This document shows positions 51,093 through 59,428 of a DNA stretch of 64,000 nucleotides, piece after piece. This stretch comes from Nonomuraea indica (lineage in GTDB: Bacteria; Actinomycetota; Actinomycetes; Streptosporangiales; Streptosporangiaceae). Position 1 is the stretch's first letter. Every line of letters starts with the position of its first letter. The notes beneath the pieces were generated by a model that was not told the origin of the DNA, ran no database searches, and saw only the letters and a program-made list of their open reading frames with translations. Location: assembly GCF_002850745.1 (NCBI RefSeq), contig NZ_KZ559468.1, positions 359,270 through 423,269 on the forward strand. Direction: 5' to 3'. Made by a program: the position numbers and the translations under genes.

Positions 51093-54000
51093 ATGCGTCC
51101 TCACCGGCTCACCCTGACGGCGTTCGGCTCGTTCCCCGGGACCGAGAGCGTCGACTTCGACGCGCTGGCCGAGGCCGGCCTGTTCCTGGTGCACGGGCCC
51201 ACGGGCGCGGGCAAGACGACCGTCCTCGACGCGCTCTGCTTCGCCCTCTACGGCCAGGTCCCCGGCCAGCGCAACAGCGCCCGCGCGCTGCGCTGCGACC
51301 ACGCGCCGCCCACCACCGGCCCGGCCGCCACGCTGGAGGTGTCGATCCGCGGCCGCACCCTGCGCATCCGCCGCTCCCCGGCCTGGCAGCGGCCCAAGCT
51401 GCGCGGCACCGGCTTCACCGAGGAGAAGGCGAAGGTCATCGTCGAGGAGCGCTCCGGCGACGGCTGGCGGGCGCTCACCACCAGGTCCGACGAGGCGGGC
51501 GACCTCGTCGGCGGGCTGCTCGGCATGAACGCCGACCAGTTCTGCCAGGTCGCCATGCTGCCCCAGGGCGACTTCGCGCGCTTCCTGCGCGCCGACGGCG
51601 ACGACCGCCGCAGGCTGCTGGAGCGGCTCTTCACCGTCAAGGTGTTCACCCAGACGGAGTCGTGGCTGGCCGAGCACCGCAAGCAGTTGTGGCGCGAGCA
51701 GTCGGAGCTGCGGCAGCAGGTCGACTACGCCGTGCAGCGGGTGGAGGAGGCGGCCGGCCCCGACCTCCTGGCCACACTCACCGCTCCCGCCCCACCCACC
51801 GGCCCTGTCGAGGCCCCGCCCACCGGCCCTGCCGTCCCGGAGACCGTCCCCTCCGGTACGACCGCCCCGCCTGCGATCACCCCTGACCCGATCGCCCGCG
51901 ACGCGACCACCTTCGATGCGATTGCCCGCGACGCGGTCACCCGCGACCTGATCACCCGCGATTTGATCGCCCGCGACGCGACCACCTCCGATGCGATTGC
52001 CCGCGACGCGGTCACCCGCGACCTGATCACCCGCGATTTGATCGCCCGCGACGCGACCCCCTCCGATGCGATTGCCCGCGACGCGGTCACCCGCGACCTG
52101 ATCACCCGCGATTTGATCGCCCGCGACGCGACCACCTCTGACCCGATCGCCCCCGATCCGATCACGCCCGACACCGACCCCCTGCGATGGGCTGGCGCCC
52201 TGCTCGACGCGGCCCGCGCCGCCGTCACCCGTACGACGCGCCTGCACGCGGAGGCGGAGGACACGCTGCGCCGGGCGGGTACCCGCTTCGAGCAGTCGGC
52301 CGCGCTGGCCGAACGCCAACGCCGCCATGCCGAGGCACTGACGCGGCGCCGCACCCTCGACGAGCGCGCCGACGAGCGCGCCGACCTGCAGGCAGTCCTC
52401 GACGAGGCCGCCCGCGCCGACCGCGTCCTGCCGCTCGTCTCGGCCGCCCGCCAGCGCGCCGAGACGGCCGCCAAGGCCCGCACCCTCGCGGCCGACGCCG
52501 TGGCCCGAGCCCGTCCCCTCCTCACGGCCCCCGCCCCGCCCCGGCCGTCGGCGGGCGAGGCGCCCGGGGCCGGGGCCGGGAGCGCGGAGCCGGAGCGGCT
52601 CGCGGCCATGGAACGACAGCGCCAGGCCGAGATCGCCCGCCTGTCCGAGCTGCTCACCGAGGAGGCCCGCCTCCTGGTGGTCCGCAGGGACCTGGGCCGG
52701 GCGGAGGAGGAGCTGGCCGGGCTGGCAGACCAGGAGGAGGAGGCCACCGCCCGCCTGGCCGCCCTTCCTGCCCTCATCGAGCACGCCGAGGCCGAGCTCG
52801 CCCGGGCCCGCCTCGACGCGGCCCGCATCCCCGCTGCCGAGGCCGTCCGCACGGCCGCCGCCGAGCTGATCGGCGTGGACCGCGAGCTGGCCCGGCTGGA
52901 GCGAGAGCTCGGCCGGCAGGCGGAGCGGGAGGCCGAGCTGTCGGCCGCGGAGGCCGAGCTGCCCGCCCGGCTCGCCGACGTCCAGCACCGGCTGGCGGCC
53001 ACCCGGGCGGAGGCGGCGGCGCTCCCGGCGACGGCGGCGGAGCTCGACGCGGCGGCCGCCCTGCGCGACGCGGCACGCCGCCGCGACGCGCTCGCCGCCG
53101 AGCTGGAGGCCGCCGCCGCCACCCACCAGGCCTGCGTGGACCGCGCCCAGACGCTGCGCGAACGCTGGCTGGACGTCCGCCAGGCCCGCATCGACGGCAT
53201 GGCCGCCGAGCTGGCACGCGACCTCGCCGACGGCGAGCCGTGCGCCGTGTGCGGCTCCCACGACCATCCCCACCCCGCCTCGCCCGCCCCCAGCGCTCCG
53301 TCCCCCGGCGACGAACGCGCCGCAGAGAGCGCCCACGAGAAGGCCCTCGCCGAACGAGAGGCGGCCGAACGCGCCCTGGCCGCCCTCCGGTCCCGCCACG
53401 ACGACGCGATGGCGGCGACCGACGGGCTGGACGCGCAGGCCGCCGAGGCCGCCGTCGAGAGCGCCCGGCAGGAGCTCGCCCGCCTGCGGGCCGTCGCCGC
53501 CACCGAGCCCGCGCTCGCCGCCGAGGCCGAGCGCATCGAGGCCGAACGCGAGCGCCTCCGCGACCGCGCCCGCGAGCTGGGGGAGACCCGCGCCGCGCAC
53601 CGGGCCCACCGCACCCGTCTCCTGAGCGAACGCACCCGCCTGGTCACCCGGCTCGCCCACAGCGACCTGCCCCTCCCTGCGGGCGGCCCCCCGTCTCCGG
53701 CCCCCCACGCGGACCCCGGTTCCCCTCTCGCGTGGTCGCCGTCCGGCGAGGACTCCCCACTTCCCGACCCGCATGCCGGGCACGACTCCCGGCCGGACTC
53801 CCAGTCCACCCTTCCGACGGCCGTCCCACCGGCGTCGCCTTTCCCTGCGGATTCCGGGCTGGCCGTTTCACCGGGGTCGCCTTTCCCTGCGGATTCTGGG
53901 CTGGCACCGGGGTCGCCCATCGCGGCCGACTCGGGTCTGGATGTCCCCTCGGCGTCGTCCATCCCGGCCGAGGCGGGGCCGGACGTGCTGGAGGCGGCCG

Positions 54001-55235
54001 AGCGCGAGGTCGCCAGGTTGCGGGCCTGCGCCGCGGCCGAGCCGGCGCTGGCGGCCGAGGCGGCACGGCTCGCCCACGAACGGACGGTGCTGGAGGAGCG
54101 GGCCCGCCGGATCACCGCGCGCCTGGCCGCCTGCCGCACCCGCCAGGAGGAGCTGAGCGGCGACGCCGGGCGGCTGACCGCCCGGCTCGACAGCGCGAGA
54201 GGTGACGACGCCACGCTGGCCGCCCGCCTGTCGCGGCTGAGCGACGAGGCGGAGCTGCTGCGCGAGGCGCTGGAGGCCACCCGGCGGGCCGTCGCGGCCG
54301 AGGAGGAGCGGGTCCGCGCGGAGGAGGCGGCCGAGCAGGCGGCACGGGAGGCCGGGTTCGCCGACGCGGCCGAGGCCGCCGACGCCGCCAGGACCCCCGC
54401 CGAGCAGGAGAGCAAGGCGGAGCTGCTGCGCGCGCTCGACGCCGAGCACGCCGCCGTGACCGGCATGCTGCGCGACCCCGAGCTGGTGGCCGCCGCGGCC
54501 GAGCCCGCGCCCGACCTGGCGGCGATGCGGGAGCAGCGCGACGAGGCCGATCGGGCCCGCACCGCGCTGGCGTCGGCGCGCGACAGGGCGTCGGCCCGGG
54601 AACGGCGGCTGCGCGAGCTCCACGACGAGCTGGCCGCCTGCATCGACCGCTGGCGTCCCGCCGCCGACCGGCACCGCCTCGCCGAGAGCATCGCCGCCCT
54701 GGCCAGCGGCACGTCGAGCGACAACCAGTGGAGCATGAGCCTGTCGTCGTTCGTGCTCGGCGAGCGGCTCCGGCAGGTGGTCGACGCCGCCAACGAGCGC
54801 CTCGACCACATGTCGGCCGGCCGCTACCTGCTCCAGCACGACCTGCGCAAGACGGCCGGGTCGCGGGGGCGTTCGGGCGGCGGACTGGGACTACGGATCA
54901 GCGACGGGTGGACCGGCGTCGACCGCGATCCGGCGACACTGTCCGGAGGGGAGAGCTTCATCACCTCGCTCGCGCTGGCGCTCGGCCTGGCCGACGTGGT
55001 GACGGCCGAGGCGGGCGGCGCCGAGATCGGCACGCTGTTCGTGGACGAGGGCTTCGGCACCCTCGACGAGGACACCCTTGACGGCGTCCTCGACATCCTC
55101 GACGGGCTGCGCGACGGCGGGCGCGCGGTCGGCATCGTCAGCCACGTCGCCGAGCTCCGCTCCCGCATCCCGGCCCAGCTCAAGGTCACCAAGACCCGCA
55201 CCGGCTCCACGCTCGCCACCCTCGGCACCGGCTGA
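51093..55235 (+). CDS. sbcC: SbcC ATPase subunit, with extra repeat insertions
   Basis: This 1380-residue SMC-like ATPase pairs with SbcD. Walker A is GPTGAGKTT near residue 36, the zinc hook is CAVC (Cys717 and Cys720) between long coiled coils, the signature is LSGGES near residue 1283 and Walker B is LFVDEGFG near 1313. It is several hundred residues longer than most SbcC proteins, mainly because of two low-complexity insertions: residues 275-349 are three copies of a 25-residue unit rich in RD pairs, and a second Pro/Ser/Ala-rich insert lies around residues 905-970. Confidence 0.92.
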   Translation: MRPHRLTLTAFGSFPGTESVDFDALAEAGLFLVHGPTGAGKTTVLDALCFALYGQVPGQRNSARALRCDHAPPTTGPAATLEVSIRGRTLRIRRSPAWQRPKLRGTGFTEEKAKVIVEERSGDGWRALTTRSDEAGDLVGGLLGMNADQFCQVAMLPQGDFARFLRADGDDRRRLLERLFTVKVFTQTESWLAEHRKQLWREQSELRQQVDYAVQRVEEAAGPDLLATLTAPAPPTGPVEAPPTGPAVPETVPSGTTAPPAITPDPIARDATTFDAIARDAVTRDLITRDLIARDATTSDAIARDAVTRDLITRDLIARDATPSDAIARDAVTRDLITRDLIARDATTSDPIAPDPITPDTDPLRWAGALLDAARAAVTRTTRLHAEAEDTLRRAGTRFEQSAALAERQRRHAEALTRRRTLDERADERADLQAVLDEAARADRVLPLVSAARQRAETAAKARTLAADAVARARPLLTAPAPPRPSAGEAPGAGAGSAEPERLAAMERQRQAEIARLSELLTEEARLLVVRRDLGRAEEELAGLADQEEEATARLAALPALIEHAEAELARARLDAARIPAAEAVRTAAAELIGVDRELARLERELGRQAEREAELSAAEAELPARLADVQHRLAATRAEAAALPATAAELDAAAALRDAARRRDALAAELEAAAATHQACVDRAQTLRERWLDVRQARIDGMAAELARDLADGEPCAVCGSHDHPHPASPAPSAPSPGDERAAESAHEKALAEREAAERALAALRSRHDDAMAATDGLDAQAAEAAVESARQELARLRAVAATEPALAAEAERIEAERERLRDRARELGETRAAHRAHRTRLLSERTRLVTRLAHSDLPLPAGGPPSPAPHADPGSPLAWSPSGEDSPLPDPHAGHDSRPDSQSTLPTAVPPASPFPADSGLAVSPGSPFPADSGLAPGSPIAADSGLDVPSASSIPAEAGPDVLEAAEREVARLRACAAAEPALAAEAARLAHERTVLEERARRITARLAACRTRQEELSGDAGRLTARLDSARGDDATLAARLSRLSDEAELLREALEATRRAVAAEEERVRAEEAAEQAAREAGFADAAEAADAARTPAEQESKAELLRALDAEHAAVTGMLRDPELVAAAAEPAPDLAAMREQRDEADRARTALASARDRASARERRLRELHDELAACIDRWRPAADRHRLAESIAALASGTSSDNQWSMSLSSFVLGERLRQVVDAANERLDHMSAGRYLLQHDLRKTAGSRGRSGGGLGLRISDGWTGVDRDPATLSGGESFITSLALALGLADVVTAEAGGAEIGTLFVDEGFGTLDEDTLDGVLDILDGLRDGGRAVGIVSHVAELRSRIPAQLKVTKTRTGSTLATLGTG
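51915..52139 (+). repeat. Threefold 75-bp repeat inside sbcC
   Basis: Three consecutive 75-bp units start at 51915, 51990 and 52065 and differ at only a few bases. Each encodes DAIARDAVTRDLITRDL plus IARDATTS, itself built of five-residue steps ending in RD. The near-identity at DNA level points to recent in-frame amplification. Confidence 0.9.
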
Positions 55236-55248
55236 GACCCCGCCACGT

Positions 55249-55298
55249 GTCCACGGCCCCGGTGGACGACCTGACACGGGTCCGCCGCGGCGGCGGAC
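55249..55298 (+). terminator. Hairpins after sbcC
   Basis: GTCCAC/GTGGAC (arms 55249-55254 and 55262-55267) and GTCCGCC/GGCGGAC (55280-55298) are two successive hairpins 13-45 bases after the sbcC stop. Neither has a U-tract. They are plausible transcription ends. Confidence 0.4.
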
Positions 55299-55413
55299 GG
55301 AACTCGCAGGCAGGTGCCCGGCTCGGGTGGAGGGCAGGCCCTGTCAGGCCCGCAACGGGCCCCGGGGGTCGTCGCCGGGCGGCGATCCCGGGGGGATGAG
55401 CCGATCGCGAAGG

Positions 55414-55525
55414 TCTTCGTGGCCGTACCGTGCCGTCTCGGTCTTCATGGCCCTACCTCGCCGCCTCGGTCTTCGTGGCCGTATCGTGCCGTCTCGGTCC
55501 TCATGGCCCTATTGGGCGACCTCAG
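55414..55525. repeat. Four-copy 28-bp tandem repeat
   Basis: Four 28-bp units start at 55414, 55442, 55470 and 55498. Units 1 and 3 begin TCTTCGTGGCCGTA and units 2 and 4 begin TCnTCATGGCCCTA, so the array may also be read as two 56-bp units. It lies between the convergent ends of sbcC and the FAD monooxygenase, in a 309-bp gap without a gene. Confidence 0.8.
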
Positions 55526-55544
55526 GTGCGGACGGGGTCAACGG

Positions 55545-56705
55545 TCACGCGCCGACCCGGGGACGCCAGTCCAGGTCGTGGGTGTAGAGCCAGGCCGTCG
55601 CCCGGCCGAAGAAGTGGCGGAAGAAGACGGGCATGACGAGGTCGCGCATCCGGCGCGCCAGCGGTCCGGCGGTCTTGGCGTCGCGGTTGTCCCCGGCCGC
55701 CTTCACCATCCGGGCCACGCGGGGGCGGCGCGCCCGTGCGTAGGCGGACAGCCCTGCCGGCACCGAGGCCGCGCGTTCCAGCTCGCGGGCCAGCACCACG
55801 GCGTCCTCCAGCGCCATGGACGCGCCCTGTCCTGCACCGACCGGGTGGGCGGCGTCGCCGACCAGGACGGTCCGGTCGTCGTTCCAGACCGGCACCGCGT
55901 CCAGGGTGTGTCCCAGCGTGGGGCGGTGGACGCCGGTGGAGGCCGCCATGATCCTGAGGGGTAGCCGTTCGTGGCGGTAGATCTCCGCCAGCCGGTCCAG
56001 GCTCACGTCCGCGAGGTCCGGGGGAGTGGGGTCGGCGACCTGCGCCGACCACCACACCGTGCCGTCCGGCGCGGGGACGTAGAGGAAGGCGCCGCCCCGG
56101 GCGAAGACCATGTTGAACGCCCCATGCTCCAGGTCCAGGCCCTCGGCGACGCCGGACACGTGATAGAGCCCGGCGTAGCGCGGGACGGGCGCGGCGGCGT
56201 CCAGTGCCCGCCGGGTGGCCGACCAGAGGCCGTCCGCGCCGACCAGCAGGTCGGCGGCGACCTCCTCGCCGTCCTCGAACCGCGCGCGCACGCCGCTCCC
56301 GGCCCCCGCCGCGGGAACGGCGCCCGTCAGGCGGGTGCCGGTGACGATGTGAGCCCCTGACCGCAGGGCCTCCTCCCGCAGCACCCGTACCAGGTCGGCC
56401 CGCATGAGCGTGACGCTGTGCAGCGGGTCTCCGGCGAGCCGGCCACGGGGCACGTCTCCCAGCAATCTGCCCGAACTCGACCACATCCGCTGTCTCGGCA
56501 CGGCGAACCCGGCCCGGCGCACCTCCTCCAGGCAGCCGAGCGGCTCCAGCGCCCGCAGCCCGTTCACGGCCACGCTGAGGAACGAGCCGACCGGGCCCGC
56601 CGGGTCCTCGTACGCCTCATGGACCGTGACCTCGGCGCCGATCCGGCGCAGCGCGATGGCGGCGGCGGCGCCCGCGACGCCGCCGCCCACGATGACGACC
56701 CTCAT
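55545..56705 (-). CDS. FAD-dependent monooxygenase
   Basis: This 386-residue flavoprotein has the N-terminal [19 protein letters not shown] dinucleotide motif, the DG-type motif [13 protein letters not shown] and the second FAD motif [23 protein letters not shown] of aromatic hydroxylase-like monooxygenases. The substrate is unknown. It is divergent from the TetR gene at 56784, and a symmetric dyad between them suggests substrate-inducible control. Confidence 0.87.
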   Translation of the reverse strand: MRVVIVGGGVAGAAAAIALRRIGAEVTVHEAYEDPAGPVGSFLSVAVNGLRALEPLGCLEEVRRAGFAVPRQRMWSSSGRLLGDVPRGRLAGDPLHSVTLMRADLVRVLREEALRSGAHIVTGTRLTGAVPAAGAGSGVRARFEDGEEVAADLLVGADGLWSATRRALDAAAPVPRYAGLYHVSGVAEGLDLEHGAFNMVFARGGAFLYVPAPDGTVWWSAQVADPTPPDLADVSLDRLAEIYRHERLPLRIMAASTGVHRPTLGHTLDAVPVWNDDRTVLVGDAAHPVGAGQGASMALEDAVVLARELERAASVPAGLSAYARARRPRVARMVKAAGDNRDAKTAGPLARRMRDLVMPVFFRHFFGRATAWLYTHDLDWRPRVGA

Positions 56706-56720
56706 ACCAAATCACCTTTC

Positions 56721-56753
56721 ACTGAATCTCTATTCGGCGAACTTCGGTTCAGT
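56721..56753. promoter_or_regulatory. Composite TetR-type operator
   Basis: ACTGAA at 56721 and TTCAGT at 56748 form an outer inverted repeat. A nine-base palindrome TTCGGCGAA at 56733-56741 sits exactly at the centre, with six bases on each side. The 33-bp symmetric structure lies between the two divergent genes. Confidence 0.7.
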
Positions 56754-56783
56754 ATGATGTTCGTGAGAGAGGGAGGTCAAGTC

Positions 56784-57524
56784 ATGGGAGTGCGCAAGGC
56801 GCGGGCGGCCGAGACGGAGGCGGCGCTGAAGGACGCGGCCAGGAGGCTGTTCGCCGAACGCGGCTACCTCAACACGAAGATCGGCGACATCACCGCCGCC
56901 GCCGGGCGGGCCACGGGCTCGTTCTACGACCACTTCGCCGGCAAGGAGGAGCTTCTCCAGGCGCTCCGGGCGGACATGGAGGCCCAGGCCGACATCGAGA
57001 TCGCCACAGCCGCCCACGCCGCCGCTACTGACGCCGACCACGCCGCCGCCCACGCCGCCGACCACGCCGCCGACCACGCCGTCGGGCAGGCCGTCGGGCG
57101 GGCCGCCAACCACGCTGCCGACCACGCCGCCGGGCACGACCTGACCGACCCCGCCCAGTTGCGTGAGCATCTCGCCGTCGCCTGGCACGTCTTCCGCGAT
57201 CACCTGCCGGTCATGGTGGCGCTGATGCAGTCGTCCATGGCGGCCCCGCCCCGGTCCGGTGACCTGTGGCGGCGGCTGGAGGACGAGACGGGCATCCTCC
57301 GCGACCACCTGGAGGACCTGCGGGAGCGGGGCCACCCGCTCCCGGGCGACCCGCGCCTGGTGGCGGCGGCCATGGGAGCGATGCTCTCCACCCTCGGCTA
57401 CGCCGTCCTGACGGCGGGCGAGCACCGGCCGGGCTTCTCCGACGAGGAGGTGGTCGACACCCTCACCGCGCTCCTGCTCCACGGGCTCGCCGGACCACCG
57501 CCGGGCGCCGCGGCCGGAGCGTGA
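56784..57524 (+). CDS. TetR regulator with histidine-ladder insert
   Basis: This 246-residue regulator has a standard TetR helix-turn-helix (residues 10-55, with [25 protein letters not shown]). Residues 78-118 are an alanine-rich segment of eleven four-residue steps in which His occupies eight of the eleven repeat positions (78, 86, 90, 94, 98, 110, 114, 118). The ligand domain follows. The ATG has GGGAGG seven bases upstream. It probably represses the divergent FAD monooxygenase. Confidence 0.82.
   Translation: MGVRKARAAETEAALKDAARRLFAERGYLNTKIGDITAAAGRATGSFYDHFAGKEELLQALRADMEAQADIEIATAAHAAATDADHAAAHAADHAADHAVGQAVGRAANHAADHAAGHDLTDPAQLREHLAVAWHVFRDHLPVMVALMQSSMAAPPRSGDLWRRLEDETGILRDHLEDLRERGHPLPGDPRLVAAAMGAMLSTLGYAVLTAGEHRPGFSDEEVVDTLTALLLHGLAGPPPGAAAGA
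57015..57137 (+). repeat. 12-bp coding microsatellite in TetR gene
   Basis: Eleven consecutive four-codon steps run from the His78 codon to the His118 codon. Most steps begin CAC followed by GCC GCC GAC or a close variant; two of the non-His steps read CAG and CGG, close to CAC. Confidence 0.85.
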
Positions 57525-57574
57525 CGGCCCGGGGGACCGCCGCCCGGCTCCGCGGGCGAGTGTGACGGCCCGGG
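57522..57574. repeat. 12-bp duplication including TetR stop codon
   Basis: TGACGGCCCGGG occurs at 57522-57533, starting with the TGA stop of the TetR gene, and again at 57563-57574. The copies are 41 bp apart and the flanks are also similar. Confidence 0.6.
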
Positions 57575-57588
57575 ACGCCCGGACCGCC

Positions 57589-57653
57589 GCGCGGACATGC
57601 GTCGCCTGTCGCGGGCGCGCGGGTCGGTCGCGACAGGCGGCCGGTGTCCGCGC
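57589..57653. terminator. Nested bidirectional terminator
   Basis: An inner 11-bp stem (57603-57613 with 57629-57639) around a 15-base loop is enclosed by an outer 9-bp stem (57589-57597 with 57645-57653), with five unpaired bases on each side. It lies between the convergent TetR and permease genes and reaches the permease stop codon. Confidence 0.7.
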
Positions 57654-58540
57654 TACTTGCCGACCCCCTCCGTGAGCCCGCGCAGGAACTGCCGCTGGCC
57701 CACCAGGAACAGCAGGATCGTCGGCAGGGCCGCCATGGTCAGGCCCGCCAGCACCACGGGCCAGTCGGTCAGCAGCCGGCTCTGCATGGCCACCAGCCCG
57801 ACCGGCAGCGTCTTCAGTGCCTCGTCGCTGATGAACACCAGCGCGAACGCGAACTCGTTCCACGCGAACAACGCCTGCAGCAGGGCCGCCGACACCAGGA
57901 TCGGCCGGCACATCGGCAGGATCACGCGCCAGAAGACCTGCGTCCGGGTGGCCCCGTCGATGGTGGCCGCCTCGTCCACCGCCCGCGGCAGCTCGATCAT
58001 GTACGCCCGGATCAGGAAGATCGTGAACGGGATGCGGAAGGCCGTGTAGAGCACGATCAACGCCCAGTGGGTGTCGAACAGCCCGATCGACGTCAGCAGC
58101 CGGAACAACGGGATCAACGCCACCGTCGGCGACAGGAGCAGCCCGCCCAGCACCAGCAGCGCCACCGCGTTGCCGAACGGCAGCCGCAGCCGGCACAGCC
58201 CGTAGGCCGCCCACGCGCTGATCAGCGTGGTGGCCAGGATCGACGCCCCGGTGACGATCACGCTGTTGGTGAAGTAGCGGACGACGCCGAGATCCCAGGC
58301 GCGGGCGTAGTTCTCCCAGCGCAGCTCGCCGGGCGGCGCCCACGGCTGGTTGAAGATCTCCTGGTTGTCCTTGAACCCGCTGAGCACCATCCACAGCACC
58401 GGATACAGCACGGCCACGGCGAACGCCCCGAGCAGGCTCCACCCCAGCAGCCGCGCCGCCACGGCCCGCACGCCGAGCGAGGCGCGGGCGGCGCCCCTGT
58501 GCGAGGCCGGCCGCTCCATCGACGATCCCAGGGCGATCAT
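57653..58540 (-). CDS. Carbohydrate ABC permease, MalG type
   Basis: This 295-residue CUT1 permease has the EAA loop ELPRAVDEAATIDGATRTQ and about six membrane helices. It is the last gene of the kinase-transporter operon. Its ATG overlaps the upstream stop as ATGA; an internal ATG at 58519 is also possible. Confidence 0.88.
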   Translation of the reverse strand: MIALGSSMERPASHRGAARASLGVRAVAARLLGWSLLGAFAVAVLYPVLWMVLSGFKDNQEIFNQPWAPPGELRWENYARAWDLGVVRYFTNSVIVTGASILATTLISAWAAYGLCRLRLPFGNAVALLVLGGLLLSPTVALIPLFRLLTSIGLFDTHWALIVLYTAFRIPFTIFLIRAYMIELPRAVDEAATIDGATRTQVFWRVILPMCRPILVSAALLQALFAWNEFAFALVFISDEALKTLPVGLVAMQSRLLTDWPVVLAGLTMAALPTILLFLVGQRQFLRGLTEGVGK

Positions 58541-59424
58541 GTGTCGTACCTCCGGCGACGGGAGACGGCCAGTTGCAGGGCCGCGATGGCGAACGTGATG
58601 ACGAAGATCACCGTGGCCACGCCGGCCGCGTAACCCATGTCGTCCTCGAAGAAGGCCTTGCGGTACAGCCAGGTGCCCAGCACCTGGCTGGAGTTGTCGG
58701 GACCGCCGGCCGTCATCACCATGACCTCGTTGAACACCAGGAACGCTCCAGAGATCGTGAGGATGACGATCAGCGTGGTCATCTCGCGGACCATCGGCAC
58801 CGTGATCGAGAAGAAGGTGCGCACCGCTCCGCTCCCGTCCACCCGGGCCGCCTCGTAGTACTCGCGCGGGATGCGCTGGATGGCCACCACGAACAGCACG
58901 GCGGTGTAGCCGATCGACTGCCACTGGCTCATCGCGATGACGCTCCAGATGGCCGACGACTCCTCGCCCAGCCACGCCCTGCCCAGGTGCCCGAGGCCGA
59001 CGGCGTCGAGGGCCGCGTTCACCAGGCCGTAGCGGGGGTTGTAGAGGAAGGAGAACAGCACCCCGGCCACCGTGATCGACATGGCCGCCGGGATGAAGTA
59101 CAGCGTCCGCAGCAGCCCGCGCATCCGCTTGCCGACCAGTTCCTCCAGCAGCGCGGCCAGCACGAGCGACAGCCCGGCCTGGAACACCAGGGAGACCACG
59201 GCGTAGGCGGTGTTGTTGAGCAGCGCCCGCCAGAACACCGGGTCGGCGAACGCCTCGGCGTAGTTGTCGAGGCCGACGAAGCGCGGCTCGGGCGAGAAGG
59301 CGTTCCAGGAGAAGAAGCTCAGCCGCAGGTTGTCCACGATCGGGTAGTAGACGAACACCAGCAGCAGGGCGACGGCGGGCAGCACCCACAGCCACGTGCG
59401 CCAGCGTGTCAGCAGGGCGCCCAT
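58537..59424 (-). CDS. Carbohydrate ABC permease, MalF type
   Basis: This 295-residue CUT1 permease has the EAA loop REYYEAARVDGSGAVRTFF and the segment GLDNYAEAF near the first periplasmic loop. It starts four bases after the binding-protein stop. It forms a channel with the next gene. Confidence 0.88.
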   Translation of the reverse strand: MGALLTRWRTWLWVLPAVALLLVFVYYPIVDNLRLSFFSWNAFSPEPRFVGLDNYAEAFADPVFWRALLNNTAYAVVSLVFQAGLSLVLAALLEELVGKRMRGLLRTLYFIPAAMSITVAGVLFSFLYNPRYGLVNAALDAVGLGHLGRAWLGEESSAIWSVIAMSQWQSIGYTAVLFVVAIQRIPREYYEAARVDGSGAVRTFFSITVPMVREMTTLIVILTISGAFLVFNEVMVMTAGGPDNSSQVLGTWLYRKAFFEDDMGYAAGVATVIFVITFAIAALQLAVSRRRRYDT

Positions 59425-59428
59425 GGTG

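Noticed and set aside
51915..52139. Pentapeptide-repeat domain in SbcC
   Set aside because: The five-residue steps end in RD and lack the A(D/N)LxX pattern; they more likely form a disordered linker.
49956..53783. Long minus-strand open frame opposite sbcD and sbcC
   Set aside because: It is Gly/Arg-rich without family features and lies fully antisense to well-supported sbcCD.
51725..54811. Second long minus-strand frame of 1028 codons in sbcC
   Set aside because: The Ser/Ala/Arg composition is the expected shadow of an Ala/Glu/Arg-rich coiled-coil gene.
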